The notes: generated by a model from the letters alone, not told the origin. A DNA stretch of 64,000 nucleotides from Cupriavidus basilensis (GCF_000832305.1 NZ_CP010537.1:248001-312000), one strand, 5' to 3'. Numbered from the stretch's first letter, positions 45,352 to 54,868 are shown. Made by a program: numbers and translations.

Positions 45352-46285
45352 TGCGCGTAGCGGAATCAGCTACGAGAGGTACGAATACTGGGGCGACAAG
45401 ATTGATATTGCCAAAGATGTCAGCTTGGGAACGTTCCAGCACGGCGTTGATGTGCGCGAAAGCGAGTTGCGAGCCAACAAGCGAATCTTATCCATCCCGC
45501 TCACCGATGAAATGATGAAAAAGGGGGGCAACGGTCTTCATAAGAGCGATGTTCCTTGGCTGGAGCAAGCCGTTTCGCCCACACCCAATTCACGCCTGTT
45601 GATTTTTAAAGACCTTGGGAGAGTGGACTACTCCTTTACCGCCGAGGGTTACGTGCTAGCCGGCAGCACGATGCTGACCATGAAGTCCCGCGTTGGTGGC
45701 AGTGAGGTACAGAAGTTCACGCAGCTCACAACGGATGTACACAAAAATATCACTTACCGCGATGATTGGACGGTTCCCACGGAACGCGGCTTTTGCATTC
45801 CGGGTGCGCTGATCGGCGGGCCTTCGCGCAACAGCGAACTGGCCGAGCAAACTATCGTGCTGCAATCCGACCGACCTTCCGCGTTCGTTATCAAGATGCG
45901 CGATGCGGTGGATGTGGATCAGCAATCGTCGCTGCTCAAGACCCTGCCCGATCTCCGCCGGCAGTTGCGCGGGCAAGGCAGCGTCCGGATTCTGCGCGAG
46001 GGCAAGCGCCAGGTTGCGGGCATGGAGGCCGAGGAAGTGCTGTTCTCCATCAGGGAAGGTGGGAGTCAGCTATACCGCTTCTACCTTTTGGCGCCGGGCA
46101 ATCCCGATTCAGTAGCGCAGCCGCACACCGAAATCCAGTTGATGCTGGGGGATGCACTGACCGATGCTGACAAGGATGACGGAGTGAAGCCGGAAGAAGT
46201 GTCTTCGCTCGTCGATGAGGCCGGCGCGATCCAGGCGTGGGATGCGCTGCTCAACAGCATGCGTTTGCGACCGGGAGCGATGTGA
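45173..46285 (+). CDS. Tli4-like T6SS immunity lipoprotein, copy 3
   Basis: 370 residues, same lipoprotein signal as copy 2. The middle (ERYEYWGDKIDIAKDVSLG to about residue 205) and the C-terminal part are diverged: SDRPSAFVIKMRD for GRASAFVLKMRD, and EIQLMLGDALTDADKDDGVK for EIQLRLGSALTYADKDRGVK. It is the most distinct of the three and may recognise a different lipase allele. It ends TGATG, overlapping a 34-codon ORF. Confidence 0.85.
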   Translation: MTSDSQHRAFRRGGLLAGFLLALSLSACVRTVAVEPVMTNNPLLADPRPWCIGRLVMDRPARSGISYERYEYWGDKIDIAKDVSLGTFQHGVDVRESELRANKRILSIPLTDEMMKKGGNGLHKSDVPWLEQAVSPTPNSRLLIFKDLGRVDYSFTAEGYVLAGSTMLTMKSRVGGSEVQKFTQLTTDVHKNITYRDDWTVPTERGFCIPGALIGGPSRNSELAEQTIVLQSDRPSAFVIKMRDAVDVDQQSSLLKTLPDLRRQLRGQGSVRILREGKRQVAGMEAEEVLFSIREGGSQLYRFYLLAPGNPDSVAQPHTEIQLMLGDALTDADKDDGVKPEEVSSLVDEAGAIQAWDALLNSMRLRPGAM

Positions 46286-46389
46286 TGCGTCGTCACGGAA
46301 AACCGGAGCACTGGATTGACGCCGCCGAGGCTGGCAAACGGCAATCGGTCTGGTATGCAGCGCATCCTTCAAAACCTTTAAAACCGTGA
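46285..46389 (+). CDS. 34-residue ORF coupled to the third immunity gene
   Basis: The ATG at 46285 shares its A with the stop of immunity copy 3 (TGATG), the same coupling seen between the immunity genes. It encodes a basic peptide starting MRRHGKPEHWIDAAEAGK, with no cysteines or hydrophobic segment. It is either a real small protein of the effector cluster or the remnant of a lost gene. No family recognised. Confidence 0.4.
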   Translation: MRRHGKPEHWIDAAEAGKRQSVWYAAHPSKPLKP

Positions 46390-46402
46390 GAGCGGCATAG
46401 CA

Positions 46403-46690
46403 ATGAGGCGTTACGACATTTTAAAAGGTGACTCGACAACGGCCGGTGGCATTGTCGAGGGCGGTGACGCCAACGATCGGGTGGGGGGGCGCGAACAAGC
46501 TTATGAAGGCGATCCTGTATGGTGCCCGGCCTGCAACTCAATGGGAAGGATTGTGTGTGAGGGGCCGCGTCAGTCGATGAGGGGCGAGGACGGGCGTGAA
46601 GCCGCGTTGAGCGATGACCTGTGCGTTTGCCGCTGCACCACGAGTCCGCGCCTTGTGCCATCCCAATACACCTCGTACACGGACGTTTGA
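46403..46690 (+). CDS. PAAR-domain T6SS spike-tip protein
   Basis: 95-residue PAAR protein that would cap the VgrG spike. It shows the expected GDSTTAGGIVEGG loop, then VWCPACNSMGRIVCEGPR with the Cys-x2-Cys pair and DDLCVCRC near the C-terminus, likely zinc ligands. There is no fused effector domain. No clear ribosome site precedes the ATG at 46403. It lies between the immunity genes and tssM. Confidence 0.85.
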   Translation: MRRYDILKGDSTTAGGIVEGGDANDRVGGREQAYEGDPVWCPACNSMGRIVCEGPRQSMRGEDGREAALSDDLCVCRCTTSPRLVPSQYTSYTDV

Positions 46691-46781
46691 TGCATCGGGG
46701 GGCGCATGCCGTCCGCTTTCATCATCACGAAGCGCTGCTGGTACGGACCATGGGCATTTGCATGAAAAAGTTTGGGAAGCC

Positions 46782-49700
46782 ATGAAGAAACTACGAATGG
46801 ATCTGCTATCCCTGCTAGTGCTTGCACTCCTCGCAGGCGGAGGCATCGTGATCTGGGGGGAGCGCCTTGGCATCAAGACACCCGAGGAAAGAGGGATTTG
46901 GTTGTCTGTGGCGGCATGCTGCACGATGGTGCTGGCCATCATCGTGTCCTTTGACCGCCTGGGCCGCTGGTCGGATGCGATGCGCACGCTTGGGAAATGG
47001 CTTCGCATTCGCCGCCCCGAAATGGCTGGCACCACCCAGGCGATCGTGCTCGCCGCGGATGCGCCGGCAAAGGCGGCTTCGAGGGGGGGCGAACCACTTC
47101 GCCAAACCTTGAAGCAACAACACGGCCTGCGCTGGCGCTACCGCCAGCCCTGGCTGCTCCTCACCGGCGACGACGCCGCCATCGCCCGGCTCCTGCCCGA
47201 ACTGGCGGAACAAGGCTGGCTGATCACCCCCGACGCGGTGTTGCTATGGAGCAAGACCGGCAAGGAGGGCTGGCCGGAGGCCGACTGGCTCAAGCAACTC
47301 TACCGGCTACGCCGCCGCCGTCCGGTGGATGCGGTGATTTTCACAACGGACAGTGCCACGGATCTGCAGGCGCAGCGCCGCGGCGCCCATCCCGATGGAA
47401 TGCGCCTGGCGCGCATCGCCGAGTTGCTGCGCTGGTCCGCCCCGGTCTACCTGCTGGATGTGGCGCAGGCGAGAACGGTGGCCCACGGCCTCATGCCGGT
47501 CATCGGTTGCGAGCTGCCGCGCCAGGCGGACGCGGATGCCATCGAGGGCGCGTTGCGCACGCTGCGCGAGCAGCTGGCGCAGCGCCTCGTCGTGCAACTG
47601 AAGGACGGCAACCGCGACCGCTATATGGGGGAGCTTTCCCAGCGGCTCGACACCCGCGGCAAGGCGCTCGCCGACTGGATCGCCGGATGGGGGGGCCGGC
47701 AGCGCTGGCGCATCGCCGTGGACGGCATCGTCTTTGCGCCGTATCCCCGGCCGGTCGCCGGTGACGCGGACGTGCAGAGCAGCATCGACCTGCCGCTGTG
47801 GCACTACCTGGGCGAAGCCGCCCGCCGCCGGCCGGGGCGGCGCGTTGGCTGGCACCCGGTCACGGTGTCTGCCATCGTGGGCCTGACGGCCATCGGCTTG
47901 TGGAGCGCCGGCATGCTGATGTCCGGCGTGGTGAACAGCCGGGACATGCACGCCGCCCGGCAATCCGTGGACGACTTCCAGTCGGCGCCCAACCCGGCTG
48001 CGCGCCTGCGCGCGCTCATCGCCTTGCAGCAGCAGATCGAGCGCTACGAGTACCGCACCCAGCATCACGCGCCGCTCGCGACCCGCTTTGGCCTGAATCG
48101 CGATCCGGCGGTCCTCGCCGCGCTGTGGAAGCCTTACGCGCAGGCCAGCCGCGAGTTGCTGGTCGCGCCCGTGCAGCGGGATCTGGAGGCGTCGCTGGTG
48201 GATCTCGCGCAACTGCGCACCACGGTGCTGGACGCGGCCACCAACCGGGTGGCGCTGAGCGGCCACCAGGCGCTCAAGACCTATCTGATGCTGGCCAACC
48301 CCGAGCGCGCCGAGCCGGCCTTCCTGGCCCCGCAGCTGGTGCGGCATTGGTCCACCGATGCCAGGATCACCCCGGGCGAGCGGCAGGATCTTGCCGAGCG
48401 CTTGCTCACCTTCTATGCGGAGCACCTGAAGTCCAACCCGGCCGGACGCATCGAGCCGCGGCCTGAGCTGGTCGCCGGCGCGCGCCAGACGCTGCTGGCC
48501 GTGATCGGGGAGCGCAATGCCGAGGACACCATCTACCGGGGCGTGATCCAGGCCTTTGGCGAGAGCGCTGGCAGCAAGTATCCGGACCAGACCCTGGCGG
48601 CGCTGACCGCCGGCACCGATCCCCGGGGGCTGGTGCGAGCTGCCGCCATCGTGCCCGGGGTCTTCACCCGCCAGGCCTATGAGGGCTATGTGGCGCCCGC
48701 GATCGAGCTGGCCGCCAGGCGCACGGAGATCGCCAATGACTGGGTGCTGACCGACGGCAAGCCACTGCAGCAGCAAGCCGCGAGCCGTTCGGCCGAAGCG
48801 CTGCAGGCGGCCCTGACCGAGCAATACTTTGCCGACTACGCCGAGCGCTGGCAGGACTTCATGAACAGCCTGCAATGGGAGGCCGCGCCGACCCTGCCGG
48901 CTGCGATCGCGCAGCTCAAGCTGATGGCCGATGCGCGCCAGTCGCCGGTGATCGCGCTGATGAAGTCGCTCGAATACCAGGGCGGGGCCGGTGCCCGCAA
49001 GGACTCGCTGTCCGACACGCTGGTGGCCAGGACGCAGGATCTGCTGGGCAAGAAGCCGGCGGGGCCCGAGGTGGCGAAGCCCGACGCGGCGGGGCCGCTG
49101 GGCGCGGCCTTTGGCCCGGTGCTGCGGCTGGTGGCGCAGGGCCAGCTTGGCACCAACGCTGGCACCCATGCGGGCGCCAGCGGTGACCTGAGCCTGCAAC
49201 GCTTTCTTGACCGCGCGACGGCACTGCGCTTGCGCCTGCAGCAGGTCGGCAACAGCGCCGATGCCGATGCGCAGGCCCGCCAGATGGCGCAGGCGCTGTT
49301 CCAGGGCAAGGGCTCTGAGCTGGCCGACACCCACGCCTATGCGCAGCTGATGGCGGCGAGCCTCGGCAGCCAGTGGGCGGGCATGGGCGAGACGCTGTTC
49401 GTGCGGCCCATCGCGCAGGCCACGCAGACGGTGCTGCAACCGGCGCAGGCGAGCCTGAACGACGCGTGGCGCCAGAGCATTGCGATGACGTGGAGCCGCT
49501 CGTTTGCCGGGCGTTACCCGTTTGCCGACACCGCCAACGATGCCTCGCTGGTTGAACTGGCGCGCTTCCTGCGCCCGCACAGCGGCTTGATCGGGTCCTT
49601 CCTCGGCACGCAGCTGGCGGGCGTGCTCGAGCTGCAGGGCGATCAGTGGCTGCCGGCAGCCACCGGCGGGCAGGCGCAGTCCTTCGATCCGGCCTTCCTC

Positions 49701-50351
49701 AACGCGATCAACACCTTGCAGCGCCTGGCGGCGCACCTGCTGGCGCAGGGCGAGCCGCAGTACCGCTTCGCGTTCAGGCCGATCCCGACCCCGGGCCTGA
49801 TCGACACGCTGCTGACGCTCGATGGGCAGACGCTGCACTACTACAACCAGCGCGAGACGTGGCAGGCGATGACGTGGCCGGGCAAGACCCTGCAGGACCC
49901 GGGCACCCGGCTGCAGTGGCAGACCGAGCGCGCCGGCACCAGCAAGAGCTACGAGTTCGGCGGCCGCTGGGGCCTGGTGCGGATGCTGGAGCGGGCGCAC
50001 ATCGAACCGGTGGATAGCGCGAACTACCAGCTGACGTGGCAGGCAAGGCCGGAAGAGCTGGATGGGATGGACGGGCAGGAAGCGCTGGAAGGGCCGAAGG
50101 CCGGTGCCGAGCGCCAGGCCGATGCGCACGGCCGGACCTTTGCCGAAGATCCCGACAGCCTGACCGCGCGCAGCGCCCAGGCGCCCGTTGCGGCGGACGT
50201 GACCTATCCGGTGCGCTACCTGATGCGCACCGAGGTCGGGCAGGGGCCGCTGGAGATGCTGGCGCTGCGGGGCTTTGTGCTGCCAACGCGGATCTTCGTG
50301 GGCCGGGAGCCGCAGGCGGCGGCCCGCGCCGTGCCCGGCCCGCGCAGGTAG
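46782..50351 (+). CDS. tssM: TssM (IcmF-family) T6SS membrane-complex protein, degenerate P-loop
   Basis: 1,189 residues from the ATG at 46782 (GGAAG upstream). Two N-terminal membrane helices (about 8-27, 37-55) and a third near 365-385 (VTVSAIVGLTAIGLWSAGML) frame the cytosolic NTPase-like domain, followed by a large periplasmic part. In the usual P-loop position the sequence reads PWLLLTGDDAAIARLLPEL instead of G-x4-GK-S/T, and the following DTAGRY-type motif is also missing (AVLLWSKTGKEGW). Nucleotide binding is thus unlikely, as reported for some other TssM proteins. The stop overlaps a 20-bp tandem repeat leading to tssA. Confidence 0.93.
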   Translation: MKKLRMDLLSLLVLALLAGGGIVIWGERLGIKTPEERGIWLSVAACCTMVLAIIVSFDRLGRWSDAMRTLGKWLRIRRPEMAGTTQAIVLAADAPAKAASRGGEPLRQTLKQQHGLRWRYRQPWLLLTGDDAAIARLLPELAEQGWLITPDAVLLWSKTGKEGWPEADWLKQLYRLRRRRPVDAVIFTTDSATDLQAQRRGAHPDGMRLARIAELLRWSAPVYLLDVAQARTVAHGLMPVIGCELPRQADADAIEGALRTLREQLAQRLVVQLKDGNRDRYMGELSQRLDTRGKALADWIAGWGGRQRWRIAVDGIVFAPYPRPVAGDADVQSSIDLPLWHYLGEAARRRPGRRVGWHPVTVSAIVGLTAIGLWSAGMLMSGVVNSRDMHAARQSVDDFQSAPNPAARLRALIALQQQIERYEYRTQHHAPLATRFGLNRDPAVLAALWKPYAQASRELLVAPVQRDLEASLVDLAQLRTTVLDAATNRVALSGHQALKTYLMLANPERAEPAFLAPQLVRHWSTDARITPGERQDLAERLLTFYAEHLKSNPAGRIEPRPELVAGARQTLLAVIGERNAEDTIYRGVIQAFGESAGSKYPDQTLAALTAGTDPRGLVRAAAIVPGVFTRQAYEGYVAPAIELAARRTEIANDWVLTDGKPLQQQAASRSAEALQAALTEQYFADYAERWQDFMNSLQWEAAPTLPAAIAQLKLMADARQSPVIALMKSLEYQGGAGARKDSLSDTLVARTQDLLGKKPAGPEVAKPDAAGPLGAAFGPVLRLVAQGQLGTNAGTHAGASGDLSLQRFLDRATALRLRLQQVGNSADADAQARQMAQALFQGKGSELADTHAYAQLMAASLGSQWAGMGETLFVRPIAQATQTVLQPAQASLNDAWRQSIAMTWSRSFAGRYPFADTANDASLVELARFLRPHSGLIGSFLGTQLAGVLELQGDQWLPAATGGQAQSFDPAFLNAINTLQRLAAHLLAQGEPQYRFAFRPIPTPGLIDTLLTLDGQTLHYYNQRETWQAMTWPGKTLQDPGTRLQWQTERAGTSKSYEFGGRWGLVRMLERAHIEPVDSANYQLTWQARPEELDGMDGQEALEGPKAGAERQADAHGRTFAEDPDSLTARSAQAPVAADVTYPVRYLMRTEVGQGPLEMLALRGFVLPTRIFVGREPQAAARAVPGPRR

Positions 50352-50390
50352 AGACAGACAGGGACAAACGCAGACAGACAGGGACAAACG
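50351..50390 (+). repeat. Tandem 20-bp duplication between tssM and tssA
   Basis: 50351-50370 and 50371-50390 are the same 20-mer except for the first base (G/C), e.g. AGACAGACAGGGACAAACG. The first unit starts in the tssM stop codon. Each unit carries an AGGGA that could serve as ribosome site; the second lies 13 bases from the tssA ATG. Confidence 0.85.
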
Positions 50391-50397
50391 ACAAACC

Positions 50398-51972
50398 ATG
50401 TTTAACAACCTTCTCAACGCGCTCTTCGGCGCGCGTGCCCCTGCGGATCTCGCTCGCTCCACGCAGGCGCGCTGGGACCCATGGCTGCAGCCCATCCGTC
50501 CCGATGCCCCGGCCGGCGACGATCCGGGCTACGACGACGACTTCCTCGCCATCAAGGATGAGGTTGCCAAGCTGTCCGGCGTGAACGACACGCTGATCGT
50601 CGAGTCCGCCGAGCGGCTGCTCAAGCTGACCGCCAAGGACGCGCGCCTTGCCGTGTATTACGTCTACGGGCGCATGCGGCGCGATGGCGCCGAGGGCGTC
50701 GCCGCGGGCTTCGAGTTGCTGTCGGCACTGCTCGACCGTTTTGGCGCCCGGCTGCTGCCCGCCCGGGCCGAGAGCCGCAAGGCGGCACTCGAATGGCTGG
50801 CCGGCGCGACGTTCACGGACCGGCTCGACCGGGTGCCGGGCCTGGCCGGCGCGCCGCTGGAACGTACCCTGTCGGCGCTGGCGCTGATTCTCGAGCGCAC
50901 GGCGCAGTGGCCGGAACCGGCGCGTCCGGCGCTGGATGGGCTCATCCGCCGCTTCGCGGGCCGGGTCGAGTCACCTTTTGCCACCGGCAACCCTGGCGGA
51001 GACGCGCCATCCGGGCCTGCGGCCGCCTCGGTCCTGCCAGCCCCGGGCGAGGTGGCCTCGACACGTGATCTGCTGGATCGGGCGCGCCAGATGGCACTGT
51101 ACCTGCGCCAGCAACCGCAGGGCTACCTCGCGGCCTACCGCCTGATGCGCTGCGTACGGTGGGATACGTTGACCGAGATCCCGCCGCACGAGCACAGCGG
51201 CAAGACGCGCCTGGTGGCGCCGCGCGCCGAACTGCGCGCCCAGCTCAAGCGCCTGATGCTGCAAAAGCAGTGGCCGGAACTGCTCGACCGCATCGAGCAG
51301 GCCTTCGCCGAAGGCGCCAATCATTTCTGGCTGGACCTGCAGTACTACGCTTTCACGGCCCAGGATCAGGCAGGCGGCGCGTACGGCCGCGCGCGCGACC
51401 TGCTTGCCACCGACTGCGCACTCATGCTCGAACGCCTGCCCGGCCTCGATCAACTGGCCTTCACCGACGGCACACCGTTTGCGGATGACACCACGCTGGC
51501 GTGGATCGCGCGCCATGCCACCGTACGCAATGTCGAGCGCGGCGAGCCCATGGCGCCGGTATCGGTCGCGTCCGCCAGCACCGACTGGGCGGAGACGCAA
51601 GCCCAGGCGGCGGACCTCGCCGCCCAACAAAGCCTCGATGCCGCGTTCGCCTGGCTGCAGGGCCTGCCGGCGCCGGATGGCGAGCGCGACCGCTTCGTGC
51701 GGCAACTGGTGATGGCGCGCGTGGCCGAACGTGCGGCCCGGCCGGACACGGCGTTGCACTTGCTGGGCGCGCTCGAGAGGAACGCGCAACGCTTTGAGCT
51801 GGCCACCTGGGAGCCTTCGCTCGCGTTCGATGCCAAGCAACAGCTGCTGCGGTTGCTCAAGGCCCGCATGACGCGCAAGGATGTGGACAAGGCCGCTCTT
51901 GCCCAGCGTATTGAAGCCCTGGTCGGCGATCTGACCGCCATCGACCCGGCCCGTGCCGTGGCCATCGCCTGA
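50398..51972 (+). CDS. tssA: TssA (ImpA-N domain), T6SS assembly/cap protein
   Basis: 524 residues from the ATG at 50398. The N-terminal ImpA domain shows DPWLQPIRPDAPAGDDPGYD and DDFLAIKDEVAKLSGVNDT. The C-terminal half has the VasJ-like helical repeats (QGYLAAYRLMRCVRWDTLTE, HFWLDLQYYAFTA). Such long TssA proteins guide sheath and tube polymerisation. It is preceded by the 20-bp duplication and followed by tssF after 23 bp. Confidence 0.93.
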   Translation: MFNNLLNALFGARAPADLARSTQARWDPWLQPIRPDAPAGDDPGYDDDFLAIKDEVAKLSGVNDTLIVESAERLLKLTAKDARLAVYYVYGRMRRDGAEGVAAGFELLSALLDRFGARLLPARAESRKAALEWLAGATFTDRLDRVPGLAGAPLERTLSALALILERTAQWPEPARPALDGLIRRFAGRVESPFATGNPGGDAPSGPAAASVLPAPGEVASTRDLLDRARQMALYLRQQPQGYLAAYRLMRCVRWDTLTEIPPHEHSGKTRLVAPRAELRAQLKRLMLQKQWPELLDRIEQAFAEGANHFWLDLQYYAFTAQDQAGGAYGRARDLLATDCALMLERLPGLDQLAFTDGTPFADDTTLAWIARHATVRNVERGEPMAPVSVASASTDWAETQAQAADLAAQQSLDAAFAWLQGLPAPDGERDRFVRQLVMARVAERAARPDTALHLLGALERNAQRFELATWEPSLAFDAKQQLLRLLKARMTRKDVDKAALAQRIEALVGDLTAIDPARAVAIA

Positions 51973-51995
51973 CCGGCGAGTTAACTGAGAGCCCC

Positions 51996-53819
51996 ATGAC
52001 CGACCCCACCCAAGACAACGAAATCCTGCGCTACTACGAAGCGGAAATGCGCTACCTGCGCGAAGCCGGGAAGGAGTTCGCCCAGGCCTTTCCCGACCGT
52101 GCACGGATGCTCAATATTGACGGCATCGGCGAGCGCGATCCCCATGTCGAGCGGCTGTTCGAGGGCTTCGCCTTCCTGATGGGGCGGCTGCGCCATAAGC
52201 TGGACGACGAGCTCCCGGAGCTGACCGAAGGGCTGGTCAGCATGCTGTGGCCGCACTACCTGCGGATGATCCCGTCGCTGTCGATCCTCGAGGTGTCCCC
52301 GAACACGGACACGTTGCAGCGCCACGAAACCCTGCCGGCCGGACTGGAGGTGCAGTCCGACCCCGTCCCGCTTGGCACGCAGGCCGCCGGCGGCAATGAT
52401 GCCGTGCAATGCATCTACCGGACCACGCAGGCGGTCGATTTGTACCCGCTGCGCCTGACCGAGGCCAACGCCTATGCGCGCGAGGATGGCCGCTCGGTGA
52501 TCCGGCTCAGGCTCGAAATACATGCGCAGGCACTGCGCGAGCAACTGGCGGTGCCGCGCCTGCGGCTCTACCTCCATGCCGACCGGCCATTGGCGCTGGC
52601 GCTGTATGCCGCGCTCACCGCCCGGGCGCAGGCCATGCAGGTGCGCATCCCCGGCTACCCGGCTGACCACCCGGGCGTGCCACAGGCAATGCCCGGCCTG
52701 GCGCTGGAAGCGGCCGGCTTCGACACGCAGGCGCGCCTGTGGCCCAAGCCGGACAATGCCTTTGGTGGCTACCAGTTGCTGCTGGAGTACTTTACCTTTG
52801 CCGAGAAGTTCATGTTCGTCGACCTGGTGGGGCTGGACATGGCCGCCATTCCCCCGGGCGCCGGGCACGTCGACGTGGAGGTGGTGCTGGCCAGGCCGTT
52901 CCCCGGCGACATGCGCTTCTCGGCCGAGAACGTGCGGCTCTTTTGCACGCCCATCATCAACCTGTTCGAACTGGAAGCCGACCCGATCACGGTCACGCAC
53001 CTCGAGACCGAGTACCGGGTGCGGGCCATGGAGCAACACGGGCAGCATGTCGAAGCGTACTCGGTCGACACCGTGCGGGGCTTCGAGGCAGCGAACGGCG
53101 CGCGCTTCGAGTACGCGCCGTTCGCCGCCTTTCGCCACCGGGGTGGCATGCTGCGCCACGAGATGCCGGAGCGCTACTTCCACACCCGCATGCGCCGCGG
53201 GCCCTCGGGCAGGTTCGACACCTGGGTGGTGCTTGGCGGCCATGTCTGGGAGCAGCAACAGACCCTGCCCGAGGAGACGCTGTCGCTGTCGGTCACGGGC
53301 ACCAATGGCATGCTGCCCCGCAAGGGTCTGCGCGAGGCCGGCATTACGCAGATGCGCAGCGGGTTCGCCAACGTCAGCGCCGTGCGCAACCTGACCGCGC
53401 CGACCCTGCCGGTGTACCCGCCCACCGCCGAGCGCTTCCACTGGCGCGTGCTGTCGCACCTGGCGCCAAACTACCTGTCGCTGCTCGATGCCGAGGTCCT
53501 GCGCGGCAGTCTTGCACTCTACGACTGGACGCAAGGCGAGATGAACCGCCGGCGCATCGACGCCATCACGGACGTGCGGCACCGGCCCCTGCAAAAGCTC
53601 GTCAAAGGCGGCCTGCTGCGCGGCGTGGAGATCGAGGTGGTGCTGGACAGCACCCGCTTTGCCGGCGAGGGCGATGTCGCGCTCTTCGGCGAGATGCTCA
53701 GCCGGTTCCTGGCGCTCTATGCCACGCTGAATCTGTACACCCGGCTGGTGATCGTGTCGCAGCCAAGCGGCAAGCGGCTCGCCTGGCCCGACAGCAAGGC
53801 AGAGGGGGCACCGTTTTGA
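51996..53819 (+). CDS. tssF: TssF, T6SS baseplate wedge protein
   Basis: 607-residue VasA/ImpG-family baseplate protein. Signature blocks: ILRYYEAEMRYLREAGKEFA, GERDPHVERLFEGFAFLMGR and LVSMLWPHYLRMIPSLSI at the N-terminus, FTFAEKFMFVDLVGL in the centre, and VLSHLAPNYLSLLDAEVLR near the end. The ATG at 51996 is the first good start. The stop overlaps the TTG start of tssG (TTGA). Confidence 0.95.
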   Translation: MTDPTQDNEILRYYEAEMRYLREAGKEFAQAFPDRARMLNIDGIGERDPHVERLFEGFAFLMGRLRHKLDDELPELTEGLVSMLWPHYLRMIPSLSILEVSPNTDTLQRHETLPAGLEVQSDPVPLGTQAAGGNDAVQCIYRTTQAVDLYPLRLTEANAYAREDGRSVIRLRLEIHAQALREQLAVPRLRLYLHADRPLALALYAALTARAQAMQVRIPGYPADHPGVPQAMPGLALEAAGFDTQARLWPKPDNAFGGYQLLLEYFTFAEKFMFVDLVGLDMAAIPPGAGHVDVEVVLARPFPGDMRFSAENVRLFCTPIINLFELEADPITVTHLETEYRVRAMEQHGQHVEAYSVDTVRGFEAANGARFEYAPFAAFRHRGGMLRHEMPERYFHTRMRRGPSGRFDTWVVLGGHVWEQQQTLPEETLSLSVTGTNGMLPRKGLREAGITQMRSGFANVSAVRNLTAPTLPVYPPTAERFHWRVLSHLAPNYLSLLDAEVLRGSLALYDWTQGEMNRRRIDAITDVRHRPLQKLVKGGLLRGVEIEVVLDSTRFAGEGDVALFGEMLSRFLALYATLNLYTRLVIVSQPSGKRLAWPDSKAEGAPF

Positions 53820-54868
53820 GCCTGCCGAATCCGCCCGCAACCGGGGCGCAGCGCGCCTTGCTGCCGGCGCTGCTCGCCCGTGCGCCGCAGATGAACTTCT
53901 TCCGGCTCTGCGAACTGATCGAGTTGTCCGCGCCGCGGTGTCCGGCGCTGGGCACGACCGATTCCCCGTCCAATGAACCGGTGCGCTTCCGCTCGTATGG
54001 GCGGCTGGGCTTCCCGGGGCGGGAGATGTATGCGGTCGAGCACGACGGCGACCACCCCGAGCGAGCGCCAGTGGTGCGGACCACCTTCCTGGGCCTATAC
54101 GGAGTCGATGCGCGCATGCCGTCCTACTTCGTGGACGAGATCGCCCAGCGTCGCGACGGGGCAGAGCCGCTGGCGGTCTTCCTGGACCTGTTTCACCACC
54201 GGATCGTCACGCAGTTCTACCGCGTCGCGCGCAAGTACCGCTATCCGGTGGGCTTCCGGCGCGGCGGACAAGACGCCGTGTCGTGTTACCTGCTGAGCCT
54301 GCTCGGGCTGGGCTTCGGCAGGCCGGGTGCCGAAGAGAGCGTCCCCACACGCAAGCTGTTGTCGATGCTGGGGCTGGCCAGCCAGCGCACACGTACCGCC
54401 GAGGGCCTCGCCGGCGTGCTGCAGCATGCCGTGCCGGACGCGCGCATCACGGTGGAGGAGTTCTACCCCGTGTGGGTGCACCTCGACGCCACCGACCGGA
54501 TGCCGCTGGGGGAAAGCTGTGTGCTCGGGCGCGGCTTTTATGACCGCGCAAACACCGTACGCGTGGTGATCGCGCCGCAGGCGCGCGACTCGGTGCTGGG
54601 GCTGATGCCGGGCCGTGCCCTGCACCGGGAGGTGACGGCGCTGTTGCGCTTCTACCTGGGCTATGAAGCGTGCGCGCATCTGGAGATGCATGTGAGGCCC
54701 GCGCTGATGCCGGCGCCGGCCCTGAATTCGGACCAGGTGAGCCTGGGCTACACCACGCAGCTCAGGCAATCCGACGAAGCCGAAGCCACGGGCGCCGGCG
54801 ATGCCGTCACCCGTGTGCAGCTCGGCAACTGGCGCGGGCACAGCTCGGCGCAGCCAACGCAACGCTGA
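53816..54868 (+). CDS. tssG: TssG, T6SS baseplate wedge protein
   Basis: 350 residues from a TTG at 53816 that overlaps the tssF stop; AGAGGGGG lies seven bases upstream and supports it. A later ATG at 53891 would drop 25 residues. Family blocks: MNFFRLCELIELSAP, VRFRSYGRLGFPGREM, LDLFHHRIVTQFYRVARKYR and the LLGLGFGR segment. The C-terminus (after LALNSDQVSLGYT-type YTTQLRQSDEAEATG) ends in a Gln-rich tail. Confidence 0.93.
   Translation: MSLPNPPATGAQRALLPALLARAPQMNFFRLCELIELSAPRCPALGTTDSPSNEPVRFRSYGRLGFPGREMYAVEHDGDHPERAPVVRTTFLGLYGVDARMPSYFVDEIAQRRDGAEPLAVFLDLFHHRIVTQFYRVARKYRYPVGFRRGGQDAVSCYLLSLLGLGFGRPGAEESVPTRKLLSMLGLASQRTRTAEGLAGVLQHAVPDARITVEEFYPVWVHLDATDRMPLGESCVLGRGFYDRANTVRVVIAPQARDSVLGLMPGRALHREVTALLRFYLGYEACAHLEMHVRPALMPAPALNSDQVSLGYTTQLRQSDEAEATGAGDAVTRVQLGNWRGHSSAQPTQR

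Noticed and set aside
46570..46827. Reverse-strand frame across the PAAR gene and tssM start
   Set aside because: Contains a plausible-looking stretch (YEVYWDGTRRGLVVQRQ), but it is exactly antisense to the PAAR Cys motif region and lacks a start signal.
47307..50495. Open frame of about 1,060 codons antisense to tssM
   Set aside because: Arg/Gln/Leu-rich low-complexity sequence opposite a confirmed core T6SS gene; shadow frame.
51981..53840. Open frame antisense to tssF
   Set aside because: Mirrors tssF codon bias, contains no motif, no start signal.
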